Program-made: the position numbers and the translations under genes
Assembly: GCF_900182915.1 (NCBI RefSeq)
Contig: NZ_FXUG01000015.1
Location: 62,001 to 126,000 of the forward strand
DNA length: 64,000 bases
Direction of reading: 5' to 3'
From: Neorhodopirellula lusitana
GTDB lineage: Bacteria > Planctomycetota > Planctomycetia > Pirellulales > Pirellulaceae
Shown: positions 8,451 to 18,600 of the stretch, in pieces
How positions within the stretch are numbered: the first letter of the stretch is position 1
Layout: each line of letters opens with the position of its first letter
The notes under the pieces: model-generated
The model's database searches: none
Seen by the model: only the letters and a program-made list of their open reading frames with translations
Told to the model about the DNA's origin: nothing

Positions 8451-10937
8451 ATGAAGCGTTTCGTTATCTGCACCATCGTGCTCGCAATGATGGCCTCTTT
8501 GAGTCTCACTGCTGATCTCACTGCGAAAGCCGACGAATTCAAGCCGGCCGGCCCCCAGCCGGTCGACCCCCAATCGGTCGACTTGATCGCTTCGTTCCAG
8601 CACTCGGTGTTGCCGTTCTTAGAGCAGCATTGTTTCGATTGCCATAACGCGGACGAGCAAGAAGGTGAGTTTCGCCTCGATAACCTTGCCGTTGACTTTG
8701 ATTCGATTGGCAACGCTCAGCTTTGGGACGAGGTGATTGGCCGTATTAACGCCGGTGAAATGCCGCCGCCCGATCATCCGCAACCGAGCTCTGCCGAGCT
8801 TGAGCGAGTGGTGGACTGGATCGGTGGACGGATCAAGGAAGGCGAGCGAGCCCGGATGTCCAAGCGGGCTTCGGTTGCGTTTTACCGTCTGAGTCGCGAG
8901 GAGTATTCCAATACGATTCAGGATTTGCTGGGCGTTCAATACGATGCGTCTGTGCCCGGTCGCATGTCGGCTGATCCCGAATGGAAAGGCTTTCAGCGGA
9001 TTGGTTCTCAGCTTTCACTTTCGCCGTCGCATGTTGAAAAGTACCTCGCCGCGGCCCGCTCAATCCTCGACACCGCCTATCCGGACAAGGTTGCTGAGAC
9101 TCGCACTTGGACAAAAGACGCCATCGATATCGATTGGCCGAACCGCGGTCGCCGGGCGGAATTCAAAGAGCTCGGCGTTGAGGACCAAGTTCGAACTTTG
9201 ATCTGGCCCGGGCATCGTTTGTCGTACGTCGAACCAGTGCACGGTTCCTACGACATGCCCCCGGGCATCTATCGAGGCAAGCTTAAGGTAAGTGGTTTGC
9301 CGTCTAAGAAAGGCCGCCCGCCGCATGTCGCGATTTACTGTCAGCAGTTGGATCGCATGATCTTTGAACAAGACGTAATTGCACCGGAGAACGAACCCGT
9401 TGTTTTGGAGTTAGAAACCTATCTGGAAGGGCAGGTGAAGATGACCATCAACAACGAAGTGGCCGGCCCCTCGAATTCGCCCATGTCGGGTCGTCCGAGC
9501 GGGCAATACGCCTTCACGACGTTGGACAACCCAGACTCAAGAGCGCCGTGGCAGCGGAAGATGACCGATGAAGACGGCAACGCTCTCTATCCGTTCTTGA
9601 TCTTCGACTCCATCCAGTGGGAAGGGCCGATTGTTGAGCCAAGCGAACAACGAAAACGTGATCGCTTTTTGCCGCCAGGCGAGTTCGACATCAAGGATGT
9701 GCGTCAGTCGCTGACGAGATTCGCTGGACTGGCTTGGCGGCGGCCACCTTCCGATCCAGAGCTGGATCGATACATGGAGATTGTTCAGGCTGAGATCGCC
9801 TCGGGCGAATCCGTTCGCGACGCTTGCAAGCTGGGCATGCTTGGGATTTTGGCATCCCAAAACTTCTATTACCTACGTGAAGGCACGGCCAATGAGGATC
9901 GTTCGAACCTGGATGACTGGGAGCTGGCATCGCGTTTGTCGTATTTTTTGTGGAGTTCGATGCCCGACGTGGAGCTGCTACGAGCCGCCCATGCGGGAGA
10001 CCTGAGTGATCCATCGACGCTGAAGGCTCAAGTTCAGCGAATGATGTCGGACCCAAAAATTGGCCGGTTTACTGATGCTTTTCCAAGGCAATGGTTGCAA
10101 TTGGGAAGCGTCGGCACGTTCCCACCGGATCAAAATCTGTACCCCGAATACGATCCTTGGCTTGAGAAGAGCATGGTGCTTGAGACGACACTGTTCTTCA
10201 AGAACGTGTTCGGCGACAACCAATCGATCCGTGAATTTCTGGATTCCGATTGGACGATCGTGAATCCTCGGCTGGCTTCGCACTATGGCATGACAGCACC
10301 ACCGGAAACTGGGTTTCAAAAGGTAGCGTTGACGCCGGACGACCATCGCGGTGGCTTGCTGACTCAAGCGTCGATCTTGTCGTTGACATCCGATGGGACT
10401 CGGCATCGGCCCGTGCATCGTGGGATTTGGGTTTCCGAGGTCATGTTGGGGAAGACCCCCAATCCTCCGCCGGCCAACATTGATGCAATTGAACCGAATC
10501 CAGTGGATCAACCGCGGGCCACGATCCGCATGAAGCTGGCCGCGCACACCGTCCACGCTCAATGCGCGGCATGCCATCGTAAGATTGACCCGCTGGGGTT
10601 CGCGTTGGACAACTACGACGCCGTGGGAAGCTGGCGGACGGAAGAGTATGTGCAGCATGGCACCGGCAAGAATCCTTCGGTGGATGCCAGTGGCGTGATG
10701 CCGAACGGCAAGTCGTTTGATGGCCCCGAGGATTTCAAGCAATTGATGGTCGAGAACCTCGACGGGTTCGGGCTGGCCTTCATCGAGAAGCTTGCGACCT
10801 TTGCCTTGCGTCGACCGATGACGGTGGATGATCGGGAGGCGGTACGTTCAATCGCACTGGCCAGCAAAGCGGACGGTTACCGATTGCGAAGCCTTGTCGA
10901 GAACTTCGTGCTTTCGGATCTGTTTTTGAAACGCTAA
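8451..10937 (+). CDS. PSCyt-type heme protein with DUF1587/DUF1595/DUF1592/DUF1588/DUF1585
   Basis: 828 residues from ATG 8451, which opens a clean signal peptide (MKRFVICTIVLAMMASLSLT); the in-frame codon at 8328 lies in a pyrimidine-rich leader and is rejected. Domain order: N-terminal planctomycete cytochrome-like module with heme motif CFDCH; DUF1587 (RLSREEYSNTIQDLLG); a beta-rich insert; DUF1595 (RFAGLAWRRPPSDPEL); DUF1592 (ELASRLSYFLWSSMPD); DUF1588 with a second CxxCH (CAACHRKIDPLGFALD); DUF1585 at the C-terminus. Predicted periplasmic. The family is very abundant in planctomycetes and almost always precedes a DUF1552 gene, as here (36-bp gap), so the two products probably work together. 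The reaction is unknown; electron transfer linked to breakdown of polymers is often suggested. Confidence 0.9.
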   Translation: MKRFVICTIVLAMMASLSLTADLTAKADEFKPAGPQPVDPQSVDLIASFQHSVLPFLEQHCFDCHNADEQEGEFRLDNLAVDFDSIGNAQLWDEVIGRINAGEMPPPDHPQPSSAELERVVDWIGGRIKEGERARMSKRASVAFYRLSREEYSNTIQDLLGVQYDASVPGRMSADPEWKGFQRIGSQLSLSPSHVEKYLAAARSILDTAYPDKVAETRTWTKDAIDIDWPNRGRRAEFKELGVEDQVRTLIWPGHRLSYVEPVHGSYDMPPGIYRGKLKVSGLPSKKGRPPHVAIYCQQLDRMIFEQDVIAPENEPVVLELETYLEGQVKMTINNEVAGPSNSPMSGRPSGQYAFTTLDNPDSRAPWQRKMTDEDGNALYPFLIFDSIQWEGPIVEPSEQRKRDRFLPPGEFDIKDVRQSLTRFAGLAWRRPPSDPELDRYMEIVQAEIASGESVRDACKLGMLGILASQNFYYLREGTANEDRSNLDDWELASRLSYFLWSSMPDVELLRAAHAGDLSDPSTLKAQVQRMMSDPKIGRFTDAFPRQWLQLGSVGTFPPDQNLYPEYDPWLEKSMVLETTLFFKNVFGDNQSIREFLDSDWTIVNPRLASHYGMTAPPETGFQKVALTPDDHRGGLLTQASILSLTSDGTRHRPVHRGIWVSEVMLGKTPNPPPANIDAIEPNPVDQPRATIRMKLAAHTVHAQCAACHRKIDPLGFALDNYDAVGSWRTEEYVQHGTGKNPSVDASGVMPNGKSFDGPEDFKQLMVENLDGFGLAFIEKLATFALRRPMTVDDREAVRSIALASKADGYRLRSLVENFVLSDLFLKR

Positions 10938-10972
10938 TTCATTCCCTTCGCATCTCTTTTAAGAAGATAACG

Positions 10973-12337
10973 ATGGCTCACTATCATTCATGGCAAAGAC
11001 GGATCTCACGTCGGCATGTCCTTCGCGGCGCAGGTGCCGCGTTGGCGCTGCCAATGATGGAATGCATGCGTCCGGTGCAGGCGGCATCGAGCGTCGATGG
11101 CTCGCCGCGCCGGAGCGTCTTCATCTATCTTCCCAACGGGGTCAACACGCTCGACTACCAAATCTTGCAATCGGGAAAAGGCTACCAGTTCAGCCAGTCG
11201 CTGAAACCACTCGAGCGGCATCGCGACCAAATCACGCCCATCAGTGGTTTGCATCATCCCAACGCGTTGGGGCACCACCATGGATGTCAGAGCATTTGGT
11301 TGACCGGTGGTAAGATTGGCCCGACGGAACGGAATTCCGTTTCGGTGGATCAACTAATGGCGAGCCAAACTTCAGCAATGACGCGTTTCTCTTCGCTCGT
11401 GCTTAGCAATACAGGTCGATCGTTGTCTTACAACGCGGACGGCATCTCGTTGCCAGCCGAGACAAAACCGGCGGAGGTATTTAGGCGCTTGTTCCATGTT
11501 CCGGAGGGTGGAGTCGCGAATGAACGACGAGGTTTACAGCAAACGGGTAGCATCTTGGACGCGATTTTGGATGAATCGCGATCGCTGAAACGGAAAATTG
11601 GCAATCAAGACAAGACGCGTTTGGATCAATATCTCTCTTCGGTACGCGAGGTCGAATTGCGTACGAAGCGTGCTGACCGCTGGCTGGACGTGCCACGGCC
11701 TGAAATTGACAACGCCGACCAAAGGCGAATCAATCGCGAGGTGTCGCAGCAAAAAGTGGGCGAGTACTTCCGGACAATGTACGACCTGATGGTGCTCGCG
11801 TTTCAAACAGACATGACGCGGGTGATCACGTTCAGTAGCGGCGATGAGGGCAAAGGGCTGCCGATACCGGAGATATCGATCAATCAGACACGTCATTCCC
11901 TGTCGCATCACAACGGTGACCCTGAACAACTTCGTCGATTGACCGAAAGTGACGCCTTCAACTTCCAACAGTTTGCCTACTTGCTTGATCGGCTATCCGA
12001 AGTGGAAGACGCCAACGGTCCACTACTGGACACCACCATGTTGCTCTATGGCAGTGGCATGGCGTACGGTCACAGTCATGGCAATGCAAACGTGCCCACG
12101 ATTCTAGCCGGCGGGCGCAAGTTGGGGCTGAGGCATGGTCAGCACGTTGATTACAACATCGGACACATTGATGGCTACGACGTAGCGGATGCCAAGAAGC
12201 ACTACGGCATTTGTTCACGTCCGGCGAACGAAAACGGGCGGCTTAGCAATGTGTTATTGACCATGGCCCAGCGAATGGGCGTGAACACCGAAACTTTTGC
12301 CGATAGTGTCAGCTCCATTTCGGAGATCGAAGCATGA
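10973..12337 (+). CDS. DUF1552 domain protein, Tat-type export signal
   Basis: 454 residues. The N-terminus has a twin-arginine-like motif (RRISRRHVLRGAG) followed by a hydrophobic stretch ending near AALALPMMECM, so it is likely exported folded by Tat. The rest matches the DUF1552 family: VFIYLPNGVN near residue 50, GLHHPNALGHHHG near 92-104, and MLLYGSGMAYGHSHGNANVP near 355-375, with many histidines that could bind metal; the fold is thought to relate to alkaline phosphatase/sulfatase-like DUF1501 proteins. Start ATG 10973 is preceded by AAGAAG, one of the few Shine-Dalgarno-like sites in the window. Second gene of an operon with the DUF1592 gene before it and a 4-base stop/start overlap with the next gene. 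Confidence 0.9.
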   Translation: MAHYHSWQRRISRRHVLRGAGAALALPMMECMRPVQAASSVDGSPRRSVFIYLPNGVNTLDYQILQSGKGYQFSQSLKPLERHRDQITPISGLHHPNALGHHHGCQSIWLTGGKIGPTERNSVSVDQLMASQTSAMTRFSSLVLSNTGRSLSYNADGISLPAETKPAEVFRRLFHVPEGGVANERRGLQQTGSILDAILDESRSLKRKIGNQDKTRLDQYLSSVREVELRTKRADRWLDVPRPEIDNADQRRINREVSQQKVGEYFRTMYDLMVLAFQTDMTRVITFSSGDEGKGLPIPEISINQTRHSLSHHNGDPEQLRRLTESDAFNFQQFAYLLDRLSEVEDANGPLLDTTMLLYGSGMAYGHSHGNANVPTILAGGRKLGLRHGQHVDYNIGHIDGYDVADAKKHYGICSRPANENGRLSNVLLTMAQRMGVNTETFADSVSSISEIEA

Positions 12338-13671
12338 AGTGGCTTCAATCTTTTGTGCTCCTGAGTTGTTTCATCACCAGCGCGGTCGCCGTTGGTGAGT
12401 CGAGAGGGAGTGTGGCCACGCCGGATCGTTTTCCAGCGGCCGGCACTTCGTATCCGATCGCTGGTGAATTGGTGATGGTGGACCATGTCAATCGCACCGG
12501 CATCTTGCGTTGCGACCGGCTCGATACTCGCAACAAGTATCACCAGGACTTGCCGCTCGCCTTCGGGATGCTGCCTTATGGGACGCTGTACTACCACGGA
12601 GCACCCGCGACGCTGAGTGACATCTTGCTTGGTACGCACTTGCACGGTTGGTTCCATTTTGGACCCGCGGGTGATTTCGAGGTGGACCTGTTGGAAACCG
12701 ACTACGCGGCCACGGTCAAAAATCAGCCGAATGATCGTTCGCCGGATTCACCGCTCAGCCAAACACTGCGGCTCGAAGACGATTTTACGTTTTATCAACG
12801 TCAGCGTAGCGGTTGGGAAATTGTTTCGATTGACGACAACAAGAAGCAGTTAGTGGCAGAACGAGTGGACTTAGATGTGGGAGCGGCTCTGACAGAGTTG
12901 ACCGGATATCCAACCGTGAAAGGTTTGACTGGAAAGCAGACCTTCGACTACACCGAGGCGACTCGTGTTTGGCAAGCCAATCAAGTCGCCGAGCTGAGTG
13001 ACGTTGCGGTAGGGCAAGTGATCTTGTTCAACATGACCTGGGCAACGATGTACGGGCCAGGCCGGCTGACTGACATTTGGCTTGATGCCGATAGTCGTGC
13101 ACTCGCGACTGAACGGCAGTTTCGATCCTTTGAACAGCAAATGTTCGACCGAGGCTTCCCGGGGATGGTGACCAAGATCGATTACTTGGACCAGGGTGCC
13201 GGGATCGTCGACATTGAATTCTATTCAGGTTTCGAGCCGCGACATCACGAGTTTTTCCCGATCAATAAGTCCGCTCGTTTATTGGTAGCGGAGTCGAACT
13301 TGCGAACCCATGATGCTCACAACGATGGGAAGCAAGTTCAAGTCACTGAGTGGATCGATGTTTCACAGGCTGAGTCTCAATCCGAGCCCCAGTCACAGTC
13401 CAAGCTCGCGTCACAAATCAAGCCCCAGTCACAGCCCAAGCCTGAGTTTCAGCTCACGCCTGAGTCTCAGCTCACGCCTGGGGGGCAAGTCTTGCCAGGT
13501 AGTAGTGGCCATGGCATTCGCATCCGAATGCCGGAGCTTCTCGAGGGGGTTCGACCGGGCCGCACCATCCGGGTCCAGGCCGGAACCTGGACCCGCCGCG
13601 GCTTGCCTCGAGAAGAGAAGATTGCCCCATTCAACATCCGTCCGCAAAGGATCGTGCTGCCGGATCGATAG
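12334..13671 (+). CDS. Secreted protein of unknown function with Q/S/P repeat tract
   Basis: 445 residues, not recognised. It starts with a signal peptide (MKWLQSFVLLSCFITSAVAVG). The ATG overlaps the DUF1552 stop (ATGA), implying translational coupling and a shared function with the DUF1592/DUF1552 pair. Beta-rich body with a HLHGWFHFGP motif near residue 106 and repeated short segments on either side (for example GRLTDIWLD). Residues about 347-391 form a degenerate repeat of SQ/PQ/KPE/LTPE units that looks inserted into the fold, because recognisable domain sequence resumes after it (HGIRIRMPELLEGVRPG). Confidence 0.75.
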   Translation: MKWLQSFVLLSCFITSAVAVGESRGSVATPDRFPAAGTSYPIAGELVMVDHVNRTGILRCDRLDTRNKYHQDLPLAFGMLPYGTLYYHGAPATLSDILLGTHLHGWFHFGPAGDFEVDLLETDYAATVKNQPNDRSPDSPLSQTLRLEDDFTFYQRQRSGWEIVSIDDNKKQLVAERVDLDVGAALTELTGYPTVKGLTGKQTFDYTEATRVWQANQVAELSDVAVGQVILFNMTWATMYGPGRLTDIWLDADSRALATERQFRSFEQQMFDRGFPGMVTKIDYLDQGAGIVDIEFYSGFEPRHHEFFPINKSARLLVAESNLRTHDAHNDGKQVQVTEWIDVSQAESQSEPQSQSKLASQIKPQSQPKPEFQLTPESQLTPGGQVLPGSSGHGIRIRMPELLEGVRPGRTIRVQAGTWTRRGLPREEKIAPFNIRPQRIVLPDR

Positions 13672-13806
13672 CGATGTCCTTGGTGTTTGAGAGAAGTTTG
13701 GGGTGGTGGCGAAAGGCTGGTCGACATCCGTCTGGTGAAAAGTGCGTAGGTGATCTGGTCATACGTTCAGACGAGATTCCTGCTTAGTCACGAGGTTACC
13801 GAGCAT

Positions 13807-14001
13807 TTATCTTTTTGCTCGCATCTCTTTTTCGATTTGTTTCATTTCGTCCGGCTTCATTTGCTGTGTTTCAGCCATGATTCTCTCGTATTCGGCAACT
13901 CCTTCTGGATCACCGGTACCAATGAGTTTGGGTTCATCGGAGCCGCATCCGGCTGCCATCAGGCAGCATGCGAAGAACATCAAGGGGACGAAGAGTTTCA
14001 T
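13807..14001 (-). CDS. Small lipoprotein (64 aa)
   Basis: 64 residues with a lipobox (MKLFVPLMFFACCLMAAGC), then a glycine/acid linker and an amphipathic charged helix ending in KEMRAKR. Small lipoproteins of this shape are often found divergent from DUF1559 pseudopilin-like genes in planctomycetes, as here (348 bp between starts). Function unknown; possibly a periplasmic partner of the DUF1559 protein. Confidence 0.7.
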   Translation of the reverse strand: MKLFVPLMFFACCLMAAGCGSDEPKLIGTGDPEGVAEYERIMAETQQMKPDEMKQIEKEMRAKR

Positions 14002-14349
14002 CTCAATCTCTCTGGAAAAAGGAACTTTGGCGAAGAACTAAAAAATCAGACGCCGTGTCTGATTGCCTCAAAAGCTAATGCCGCAGATTGGCGTGATATT
14101 CCGAATAAAAGCGACGCTTTGAAAAATTAAGTTGCAAATTTCGGGTTTGTTGAGTATTTCCGTGATTTTTGAGCAATAGGTGTGACGCTAAGCTTGAGCC
14201 GCGCCATCAGTAAGGGCAGTCAAGCTGTCGTAGTGGGCTCGCTAGGTTGTTGAATTCCTCGCCCATGGCTTTGCTGGTACCATTTGACGCCCCCGGCGCT
14301 AGGCTGCATCGAATCTCTTTTTCGCACCATTTGATAAATGTGAGTTAAC
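14002..14349. other. Divergent intergenic region
   Basis: 348 bp between the small lipoprotein gene (minus) and the DUF1559 gene (plus). Locally AT-rich (14010-14170) and must hold promoters for both directions, but I cannot place a convincing -35/-10 pair. No gene seen. Confidence 0.5.
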
Positions 14350-15621
14350 ATGTTTCAGAAGAAAGTTTCGAAGCCGAAGGGCTTCACGCTAGTGGAACTT
14401 TTGGTGGTAATCGCCATCATCGGAGTTCTTGTCGGCCTTTTGCTGCCGGCGGTCCAGGCAGCTCGTGAGGCGGCGCGTCGGATGAGTTGCAGCAATAATT
14501 TCAAGCAGATTGGGCTCGGTCTGCATAATTACCACAGCGCCTACAATCAATTGCCGACGCAGGGGGCGGGCACCCGCTCTGCCACTGACCACCACTGGTG
14601 GGGTGATAAGAACGATGGCAATTTGCACCGGCTGAGTTTCCTTGTTGGCGTCACTCCATTCATTGAGCAACAGGCAATATGGGAGCAAATGAGCAACAAG
14701 AGTTCGATCAACACTGACAACGACCCGGCTGGCTACTCGGGCGGTTGGGGGACCCCAGCTTTGCCTTGGAATGAGTTTGGGCCAACACCTGATCGTCGGA
14801 TGTATGTTCCTTGGTCGAGCGAAATTCCCGGTTTTCGTTGCCCCAGCGATCCTGGCACTGGCCTGCCTGCGTTAGGCCGAACCAACTATGCAGCCTGTAT
14901 GGGCGATTCCATCGTCTGGTCGAACAAAGGCTATCTCGATATCCGAGGTTCAGGCAGTCCGGCAGTTAATAATTTCAAAACCAACGAAACCTACAGCAAG
15001 AGGACGAGAGGTTCGTTGCGAGGCATGTTTGTCACGATGAAGCCAACTGGTTTTCGTGACATGCTCGATGGGCTTTCCAATACAATCGCTTGTGGTGAAA
15101 TTGCAACCGACTTAGGTGACCGAGATGTGCGGACCTCTTTGACGCATAAGGCTGGTGCTGTCCTTTCGGAAGGAGTTATTCGTGAGAATCCGTCAGCTTG
15201 CCAGGATGATTCCACGCCGTTGATCGATCCGGCTCGTCCTCAGTTTTGGCACACCGACACCCCGCTTGGTAATCAAGCTTACGGGCGAGGATATCGATGG
15301 CATGACGCCATGGCGACGTTCTCGGGTTGCTTTGCCATTTTGCCACCCAATAGTGAGAGTTGCATTTACGACGATAATCAACCCTTTTGGGGTAGTGGAG
15401 TGCTCGGGATGTCCAGTCGTCACCAAGGCGGTGCTCACGTGTTGATGGGCGATGGTGCGGTGAAGTTTATTACTGACTCGGTCGAGGCCGGAGATTCGCG
15501 TGCAGGAATGGTGTACCATGACGGCTCGGGAGCTCAGTCGCCTGGTTCGGCGAGTCCGTATGGTTTGTGGGGCTCGCTTGGGACCCGTGCTTCTCGTGAA
15601 GTGATCGAAAGCGAGTTCTAG
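14350..15621 (+). CDS. DUF1559 protein with type IV prepilin-like N-terminus
   Basis: 423 residues. N-terminal class-III signal KGFTLVELLVVIAIIGVLVG with prepilin peptidase cleavage expected after Gly and Glu5 of the mature protein, then the family-typical LLPAVQAAREAARRMSC. The C-terminal part has the DUF1559 signature SSRHQGGAHVLMGDGAVKFI. These proteins occur in dozens to hundreds of copies per planctomycete genome; they are presumed pseudopilins or surface filaments, with the distal part divergent. The start has no Shine-Dalgarno site. Followed 9 bases after the stop by a perfect hairpin. Confidence 0.95.
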   Translation: MFQKKVSKPKGFTLVELLVVIAIIGVLVGLLLPAVQAAREAARRMSCSNNFKQIGLGLHNYHSAYNQLPTQGAGTRSATDHHWWGDKNDGNLHRLSFLVGVTPFIEQQAIWEQMSNKSSINTDNDPAGYSGGWGTPALPWNEFGPTPDRRMYVPWSSEIPGFRCPSDPGTGLPALGRTNYAACMGDSIVWSNKGYLDIRGSGSPAVNNFKTNETYSKRTRGSLRGMFVTMKPTGFRDMLDGLSNTIACGEIATDLGDRDVRTSLTHKAGAVLSEGVIRENPSACQDDSTPLIDPARPQFWHTDTPLGNQAYGRGYRWHDAMATFSGCFAILPPNSESCIYDDNQPFWGSGVLGMSSRHQGGAHVLMGDGAVKFITDSVEAGDSRAGMVYHDGSGAQSPGSASPYGLWGSLGTRASREVIESEF

Positions 15622-15630
15622 TCGGTTCAT

Positions 15631-15652
15631 CGTTTTGCTGAATGGCAAAACG
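15631..15652 (+). terminator. Stem-loop after the DUF1559 gene
   Basis: CGTTTTGC-TGAATG-GCAAAACG, an 8-bp perfect stem with 6-base loop, 9 bases after the stop codon. No U-run follows, so it may be an mRNA 3'-end structure rather than a full intrinsic terminator. Confidence 0.45.
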
Positions 15653-15685
15653 TCGTGCAGACAGCGTCCTTAGGAATTTGAGATC

Positions 15686-18600
15686 GTGTACTCGAAAACA
15701 TACCGCCAGGTGCACCCACGCATCTGGCGGTTTTCATTGGTATCGGTTGTTTTACTGGGATGCAGTCGAGGGCCCGATGAGGTTGCTCTGGATGTTTCAT
15801 CCGACCAGATGCAGAGCTCTGTTGCGTCGGATGCCCGCCATGCTGCGGTTGACGAGGTTAAGGTTGACGAGGTTAAGGTTGCCGATGCTTCCGATTCGGA
15901 AGCAACTCCAGTCGCCGGCGAGCCTTCGGGGGAAACTCGGGAGGCCGCGATCGCGGCGGCGGGGCAGCTTGCTTCGCAGGGAGACTTAGCTGGGGCTTCG
16001 AGATCGTTGCAGCAGTGGTTGTTAATCGATCCTGCCGACGTCGAGGTCCTTTTTCGTTTGGCTAGCATTCGGGCGGCCGACGGAAACTTGGATCAGGCTG
16101 TTGAATTGCTGGATGAAATTCCACGGGAGCACCCAGAGGCCGGTTTGCCGGCGCTCGGGCAATCGGCGGATTGGTGTTTTCAGTTGCAGCGGTTTGGCGA
16201 GGCGGAAAGCCGTTACCGGAAGGTGATCGCGAGAGCACCAGCGGCAATCCCGCCACGGCGGCAGCTTGCCTATTTGTTGAACCGTCAGGGTCGGCGACAC
16301 GAAGCAGCCGAGCAGCTTTACGAACTGTGCCGGCACGGCGACGTTCATCAGGACGAGCTCCACGCTTTGGTCATCTTGACCGATGCGATGTACGACGATC
16401 CGTCTCAGCCCGAAAAGCTTCAGCCTGGCACGTTGCCGTATTGGCCCATCGGCAAGTCTGGTGAGGCGCGGCAGTTGTTCGCCTTGCAGCAATACGATCA
16501 GGTGCTGGTCGAATTGCGTGAACTGGTTGAGAGCGGTGACTCGCCGCCGGCCGTCAACGCGTTGTATGGCCGAGCAGCGGCGGAGGCCCAGGACGACGAG
16601 CAGTTCCTGTGGTGGCTAGCACAGGTCACTCCACAGGTAGCCGAATTCACGGACTATTGGGCTGCGATCGGTGCCTATGAATCTCGGAATCGTCGGTTCC
16701 CTGAAGCCGTGCGGGCGTTGGCAGAGGCCTTGTTGCGAGATCCATCTGACTTTCACTCCATGAGCCGAATTCGCCAGCCGTTGATCGCGCTCGGCCAGGA
16801 TGACCTCGCCGATCGTTGGAACTCCCGTTGGGCCGCGACTCGCGATGTGGTGAAATTCAACAACAAAATTGCAGAGTCCACGAAGCTGGATCTGGATTCC
16901 ATCGCGGAGCTCTCCGTCCGTTTGTTGCAACTGGGCCGTCGGCTTGAGGCCGTGTTATGGAAGACGGTGGAAAGCGGGCATCGTGGTGTCAACGCTGCCG
17001 AGATCAATCGGCTCAATGCCGAGCGTCGCCAGGTGATTGCGATGGGGAAAGACACTCCCAGCCATGCGGAGCGTTTATGTGGGATGAATCTAGATCAGTA
17101 TCCGCTGCCCAAGTTTGATTCGTTGCTGGCGGAACCGTCGGAGTTTCGTTTGGCGTCCGACGGCCAGTCGGAGCCCGTTCGGGCGAGCTTTCCCAACGTG
17201 GCTAGTTCAGTCGGATTGAATCACAGCTATCAAGTTTCCAGTCAGACGGTGTCACAGCAGTTTTCGATTCATCAGACGCTGGGCGGCGGTGTCGCCGTCA
17301 TTGATTTTGATTTGGATGGCTGCGTTGATTTGTATTTCGCCCAGGGAGGATCGGATCCGCCAGGCAGCCAAAGTGAGTTGTCGAATCAGCTTTATCGATG
17401 TCTTGAAAAAGAGGTTGGGAACGAAATTCAAAGTGGTTTTGTCGATGTCACGGAAGCCAGTGGAACGCGAGAGACTCAATATGGGCTTGGTGTGACCAGC
17501 GGCGATTGGAATCAAGATGGCTTTCCCGACTTGGTGGTGTCCAACATCGGAATCGATACGTTGTTCATCAACAACGGAGATGGCACGTTTGCAAGGCGAG
17601 GCCTGTCGCTCAGCACCAACCCCGATCGCGTCCCCTCCTCGGTGGCGATTGCGGATTTGAATGGCGACCACCTGCCGGACATTTTTCAGTGTGTCTATGT
17701 CGATGACGCTCGCATCAATCGGAAGCCGGCGCTAAACGAGGACGGCCGCGTCTTGAAGGCAGTCTCACCAGGCGATTACAAGGTCGGCGCGGATACGTTG
17801 ATTGTCAATGACGGCAAGGGTGGAATATCCGAGGATCGCGGTTTGCGTGCGGCATCGTTTCGTTCAGAGACTCGCGATCACAGTTATGGGCTGGGCGTCA
17901 TTGTGACGGACTTGGACGGCAGTCCTGGCAATGAGGTCTTCGTTGGGAATGACTTGTTGCCGAATCAGTTGTGGACCCGTGATCCGATCAAGCAGCGTTG
18001 GGACGATGTGGCATCCCTGAAAGGTTGCGCGTATGACGGCGGCGGAGTCGCGACCGGATCGATGGGGATTGCGGTGGGTGATTTTGACGACAGCGGGACA
18101 ATCGACATTCACATTAGTAACTATGAGTATCAAAACTCGAGTCTGTTCCTGTCCGATGGAGAAGCATTCCAGGATCGCACCGTCCAATTCGGGCTCGCGG
18201 AACCGACTCGCAAGATGGTTGGTTTCGGTTCGCAGTCGATTGACATTACCAATAACGGCACCTTGGATCTCATTGTCACCAATGGCCACCTGGATGACAC
18301 CGTTGAGAATCGTTCCGAATTCCGGCAGCCGCCGCAACTTTTTTCGAATTCTGGCAGCCGCTTCGTGCCCGTTCAGCTCGATGACTCGTCGGATTACTGG
18401 TCGTCTTTGTTCTTGGGGCGCGGGCTAGCTCGATTGGATTTCAAACGGGACGGCAAGAGCGATATTGTTGTCACTCACATCGGCCAGCCCTCGGCATTGT
18501 TGGTGAACCAGACTGCCAGTGAAAATCATTGGTTGCAGGTCCAGCTAGTAGGGACGGATAGTGAACGCGATGCGATCGGTGCGGAGGTTCATGTGCGTTG

